6,297 nt of DNA from SIG673 sp964520875 (GTDB lineage Bacteria > Bacillota > Clostridia > Oscillospirales > CAG-272): contig CAZFQJ010000099.1 of assembly GCA_964520875.1 (NCBI GenBank), forward strand, positions 1 through 6,297, in the 5' to 3' direction. This document shows, one piece after another, positions 4,205 through 6,297 of this stretch. Under the pieces are notes generated by a model, which did not search any database, was not told the DNA's origin, and worked only from the letters and a program-made list of their open reading frames with translations. Every line of letters begins with the position of its first letter. Position 1 is the stretch's first letter. Made by a program: the position numbers and the translations under genes.

Positions 4205-5500
4205 ATGAAGAGCGTTATAGAATGGATAAACAGAAACGTAACGGGAACAGGACTGCCGTTACTGTTATTTTTCGCAGGTACGGTCATGCTCGTACTGCTC
4301 GGCAGATATCTTCTGAACCTCGCCGCGCTGAAAAAGAGCCTTGCGGAAAACAAAAGCTCAAAAAGCTCTTTTTCCGCCCTTTGTCTTGCGCTGGCGGGCA
4401 CTCTCGGGGTAGGAAATATAACCGGAACGGCGGCGGCGATAGCCGCAGGCGGCGCGGGCGCGGTATTTTGGATGTGGGTATGCGCGATAGTTTCGTCATT
4501 TCTTAAGTATTCCGAAACGCTGCTTGCGTTAAGATACAAGGAGACTCGCCGCGACGGAAGCGTTCACGGCGGCGCGTTCCAATACATAAAAAACGGACTC
4601 GGAAGTCCGTTTTTCGCTACGGTATTTGCCGTAGTATGCATAATCACGTCCGTCACCATGGGGAACATGACTCAGGTAAGAGCGGCAGCCGACGGGATAG
4701 GATTCATTCCCGACAAGCTGCTCGGAGTGATATTCTTTTTTTCGGTACTGTTTATCACGATCGGAGGCGGAGAGCGTATCGCCGCATTCGGCGTCCGAGC
4801 CGTACCGCCTTTGTGCATAGTCTACGCCATGTGTGCCTTTGCCGTTATCATAGCGAACGCGGATAAAATCGGAGACGTAACTAAGACGATAATATCCGAG
4901 GCATTCACGCCGATCGCCGGCGCTTCGGGGATAATGGGCTATCTCTGCTCGCCAGCATTACGTCTCGGTATAACGCGCGGTATAATGTCAAGCGAAGCCG
5001 GGTGCGGAAGCGCTCCCATGGCGCATGCGAGAGCAAGCGACGCCGATCCAGTGCGCCAGGGGATTTTCGGTATCATCGAGGTAGCCTGCGACACTCTCTT
5101 GCTTTGCACGCTTACCGCCTACACCATACTTTTGTCCGACGTACCTCTTACGGGAGAAGCGACGGCCATCGCGCTGAACGCTTTTTCATCGGTATTCGGC
5201 AGACCGATACGCATACTTCTCGGAATCTCTATATTTTTCTTCGCTTTAGCCGCGGTCTCCTGCTGGTCCTTTTACGCCGAAGAATCGCTTTCAAATCTCG
5301 GCGCGGGCAAGAAAACGATAACTCTGTACGAAGTAATATTCGCCGTTTTCTCGTTTACGGGCTGCGTCGTATCCGAAGATATCGTATGGGAGCTTTCCGA
5401 TCTTTTCGTATCTCTCATGGCGCTCGTGAACATCACAGCTCTTATACTACTGCTTCCCGAAGTCATACGAGTTACAAGAGGATTTTTTAAGAAGGATTAA
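4205..5500 (+). CDS. AgcS-family sodium:alanine/glycine symporter
   Basis: A 431-residue polytopic membrane protein of the alanine or glycine:cation symporter family, which imports small neutral amino acids with Na+. Family signatures are GTLGVGNITGTAAAIAAGG (65-83) followed by GAVFWMW, RGIMSSEAGCGSAP (258-271), DPVRQGIFGIIEVACDT (281-297), a CWSFYAEES segment (353-361) and a C-terminal WELSDLFVSLMALVNITAL (395-413). About ten hydrophobic segments are visible, and the length is slightly below the usual 440-490. The ATG at 4205 has AGGAG 9 nt upstream. Earlier in-frame starts (4133, inside the terminator) are rejected. Two signatures deviate from the usual forms: GGAFQYI (122-128) for GGPMYYI, and SSEAG for SNEAG. 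The exact substrate is therefore not assigned. The stop codon overlaps that of convergent sigG. A terminator-like hairpin lies inside codons 129-137. Confidence 0.93.
   Translation: MKSVIEWINRNVTGTGLPLLLFFAGTVMLVLLGRYLLNLAALKKSLAENKSSKSSFSALCLALAGTLGVGNITGTAAAIAAGGAGAVFWMWVCAIVSSFLKYSETLLALRYKETRRDGSVHGGAFQYIKNGLGSPFFATVFAVVCIITSVTMGNMTQVRAAADGIGFIPDKLLGVIFFFSVLFITIGGGERIAAFGVRAVPPLCIVYAMCAFAVIIANADKIGDVTKTIISEAFTPIAGASGIMGYLCSPALRLGITRGIMSSEAGCGSAPMAHARASDADPVRQGIFGIIEVACDTLLLCTLTAYTILLSDVPLTGEATAIALNAFSSVFGRPIRILLGISIFFFALAAVSCWSFYAEESLSNLGAGKKTITLYEVIFAVFSFTGCVVSEDIVWELSDLFVSLMALVNITALILLLPEVIRVTRGFFKKD
4589..4614 (+). other. Terminator-like hairpin inside the symporter coding sequence
   Basis: AAAAACGGACT (4589-4599) and AGTCCGTTTTT (4604-4614) are perfect inverted repeats around the tetraloop CGGA. 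The core ACGGACT/AGTCCGT followed by five T residues has the form of an intrinsic terminator. It codes residues 129-137 of the symporter. It may cause partial early termination when translation lags; chance is also possible. Confidence 0.4.
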
Positions 5501-5516
5501 CCTATATCCTTTTTTA
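5492..5516 (+). terminator. Probable weak terminator of the symporter gene, overlapping the sigG 3' end
   Basis: AAGGAT (5492-5497) and ATCCTT (5506-5511) form a 6-bp stem with an 8-nt loop, followed by TTTT (5512-5515). A-U and G-U pairs could extend the stem to 9 bp. The structure spans the symporter stop codon and the last codons of sigG. On the minus strand no T-run follows, so it would act only rightward. Confidence 0.45.
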
Positions 5517-6291
5517 TACGTTCGAGCGCGCCCTTTTCCAAGCGAGATACCTGCGCCTGAGATATACCTATCTCCTCCGCTATCTCCATTTGGGTCTTCC
5601 CTTTATAAAAACGGAGTAAAAGTATATTTCTTTCGCGTTCAGACAATTTTTTCATAGACTCATGAAGCACAAGCTCCTCTATCCTGTTTTCCTCCGTATC
5701 GCTCTCGTCCTTTATCTGATCCATGACGTATATGGAATCGGACGTTCCGTCGGAATATACCGGATCGTAAAGCGACACGGGATCGGCTATCGCATCAAGC
5801 GCCTCCGTTACCTCTCTTACCGTGTGTTTTTCTCCTTCTTTTTCAAGTTCCTTACATATCGCTTCGACGGTAGGCTCGCCCGAGACCGTTTTCGTCAGCC
5901 TCTCGCGCACCGAAAGCGCCCTATACGCAAGATCTCTTACCGAACGGCTGACTCTTATACTGTTATTGTCTCGGAGATACCTCCTCAGTTCGCCTATTAT
6001 CATCGGGACCGCATACGTAGAAAATTTAACGTCAAGCTCGGTATTGAAATTATCTATCGCTTTAATAAGTCCTATGCACCCCACCTGAAAAAGATCGTCC
6101 GGGCACTCTCCCCTTCCGCTAAAACGCTGTACTATACTGAGAACGAGCCTGAGATTTCCGGATATCAAACGGTCTCTGGCATTCCTATCCCCCTCTTTTG
6201 CGAGTATGAGCAGCCTTCTTTTTTCTTCGGACGGCAGATTTTCGAGCTTCGATGTATTCACACCGCATATCTCAACTTTGTTGTAGTACAA
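5497..6291 (-). CDS. sigG: RNA polymerase sporulation sigma factor SigG
   Basis: The late forespore-specific sigma factor of endospore formers, 264 residues here against 260 in Bacillus subtilis. The diagnostic N-terminus NKVEICGVNTSKL is at 4-16. Region 2 shows GNLRLVLSIVQRF (45-57), DDLFQVGCIGLIKAIDNF (65-82) and KFSTYAVPMIIGELRRYLRD (89-108). Region 3 includes IRVSRSVRDLAYRAL (112-126) and DAIADPVSLYDPVY (166-179). Region 4 ends in the helix-turn-helix GKTQMEIAEEIGISQAQVSRLEKGAL (231-256). The start is taken as TTG at 6291 because it places three residues before NKVEIC, as in B. subtilis. However, the frame stays open to the right edge and any ribosome site lies beyond it, so an upstream start is possible. 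The B. subtilis Asn45 position is serine here (Ser44). The promoter and the usual sigE neighbour, if any, are outside the window. The TAA overlaps the stop of the convergent symporter gene by 4 bp. Confidence 0.97.
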   Translation of the reverse strand: MYYNKVEICGVNTSKLENLPSEEKRRLLILAKEGDRNARDRLISGNLRLVLSIVQRFSGRGECPDDLFQVGCIGLIKAIDNFNTELDVKFSTYAVPMIIGELRRYLRDNNSIRVSRSVRDLAYRALSVRERLTKTVSGEPTVEAICKELEKEGEKHTVREVTEALDAIADPVSLYDPVYSDGTSDSIYVMDQIKDESDTEENRIEELVLHESMKKLSERERNILLLRFYKGKTQMEIAEEIGISQAQVSRLEKGALERIKKDIG

Positions 6292-6297
6292 AAAAAC

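Noticed and set aside
4197..4208. Three-codon frame (ATG ATA CCA TGA) overlapping the symporter start
   Set aside because: It begins 1 nt after AGGAG, too close to be used, and is short enough to arise by chance.
4180..4539. Minus-strand open frames opposite the 5' part of the symporter
   Set aside because: No ribosome site or protein motif, while the plus-strand frame holds the AgcS signature.
5822..6088. Plus-strand 88-codon open frame opposite sigG
   Set aside because: It is antisense to strongly conserved SigG regions 2 and 3 and has no ribosome site or motif.

Overview
The window most likely comes from a spore-forming, anaerobic member of the Clostridia (Bacillota). It carries an unmistakable gene for the forespore sigma factor SigG beside a biotin-dependent, Na+-translocating decarboxylase operon. 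Shine-Dalgarno sites are strong and GGAGG-like, -10/-35 promoters are of the SigA type, and the Ile codon ATA is used heavily. I cannot name a genus. An uncultured gut Clostridia lineage is a reasonable guess, no more.

Left part (1-3499, minus strand): a four-gene operon read right to left. It encodes a carboxyltransferase-type alpha subunit (2084-3499), an OadG/MmdD-like membrane anchor (1654-2052), a biotin carrier protein (1234-1626) and the Na+-pumping OadB/MmdB/GcdB beta subunit (1-1157, cut by the window edge). The order alpha-delta-gamma-beta is that known for methylmalonyl-CoA decarboxylase operons (mmdADCB). The expected scheme is that the alpha subunit moves CO2 from an acyl-CoA or oxo-acid to biotin, the carrier takes carboxybiotin to the membrane, and beta decarboxylates it while exporting Na+. 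The alpha subunit is short and altered in all four expected active-site motifs, so its substrate is open.

Middle (3500-3826): a divergent regulatory region. It holds one or two plausible promoters for the decarboxylase operon, a 20-bp perfectly alternating pyrimidine-purine tract with an embedded 10-bp palindrome, and a consensus extended -10 promoter pointing right. That promoter drives a single gene for an 86-residue basic, two-helix membrane protein of unknown function (3827-4087), closed by a strong intrinsic terminator (4104-4141).

Right part (4205-6291): an AgcS-family Na+/amino-acid symporter on the plus strand, which contains a terminator-like hairpin inside its coding sequence, meets sigG on the minus strand tail to tail with a 4-bp overlap of the stop codons. 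The decarboxylase would build a Na+ gradient and the symporter could spend it; that link is inference. No mobile element, CRISPR array, tRNA or rRNA was seen.
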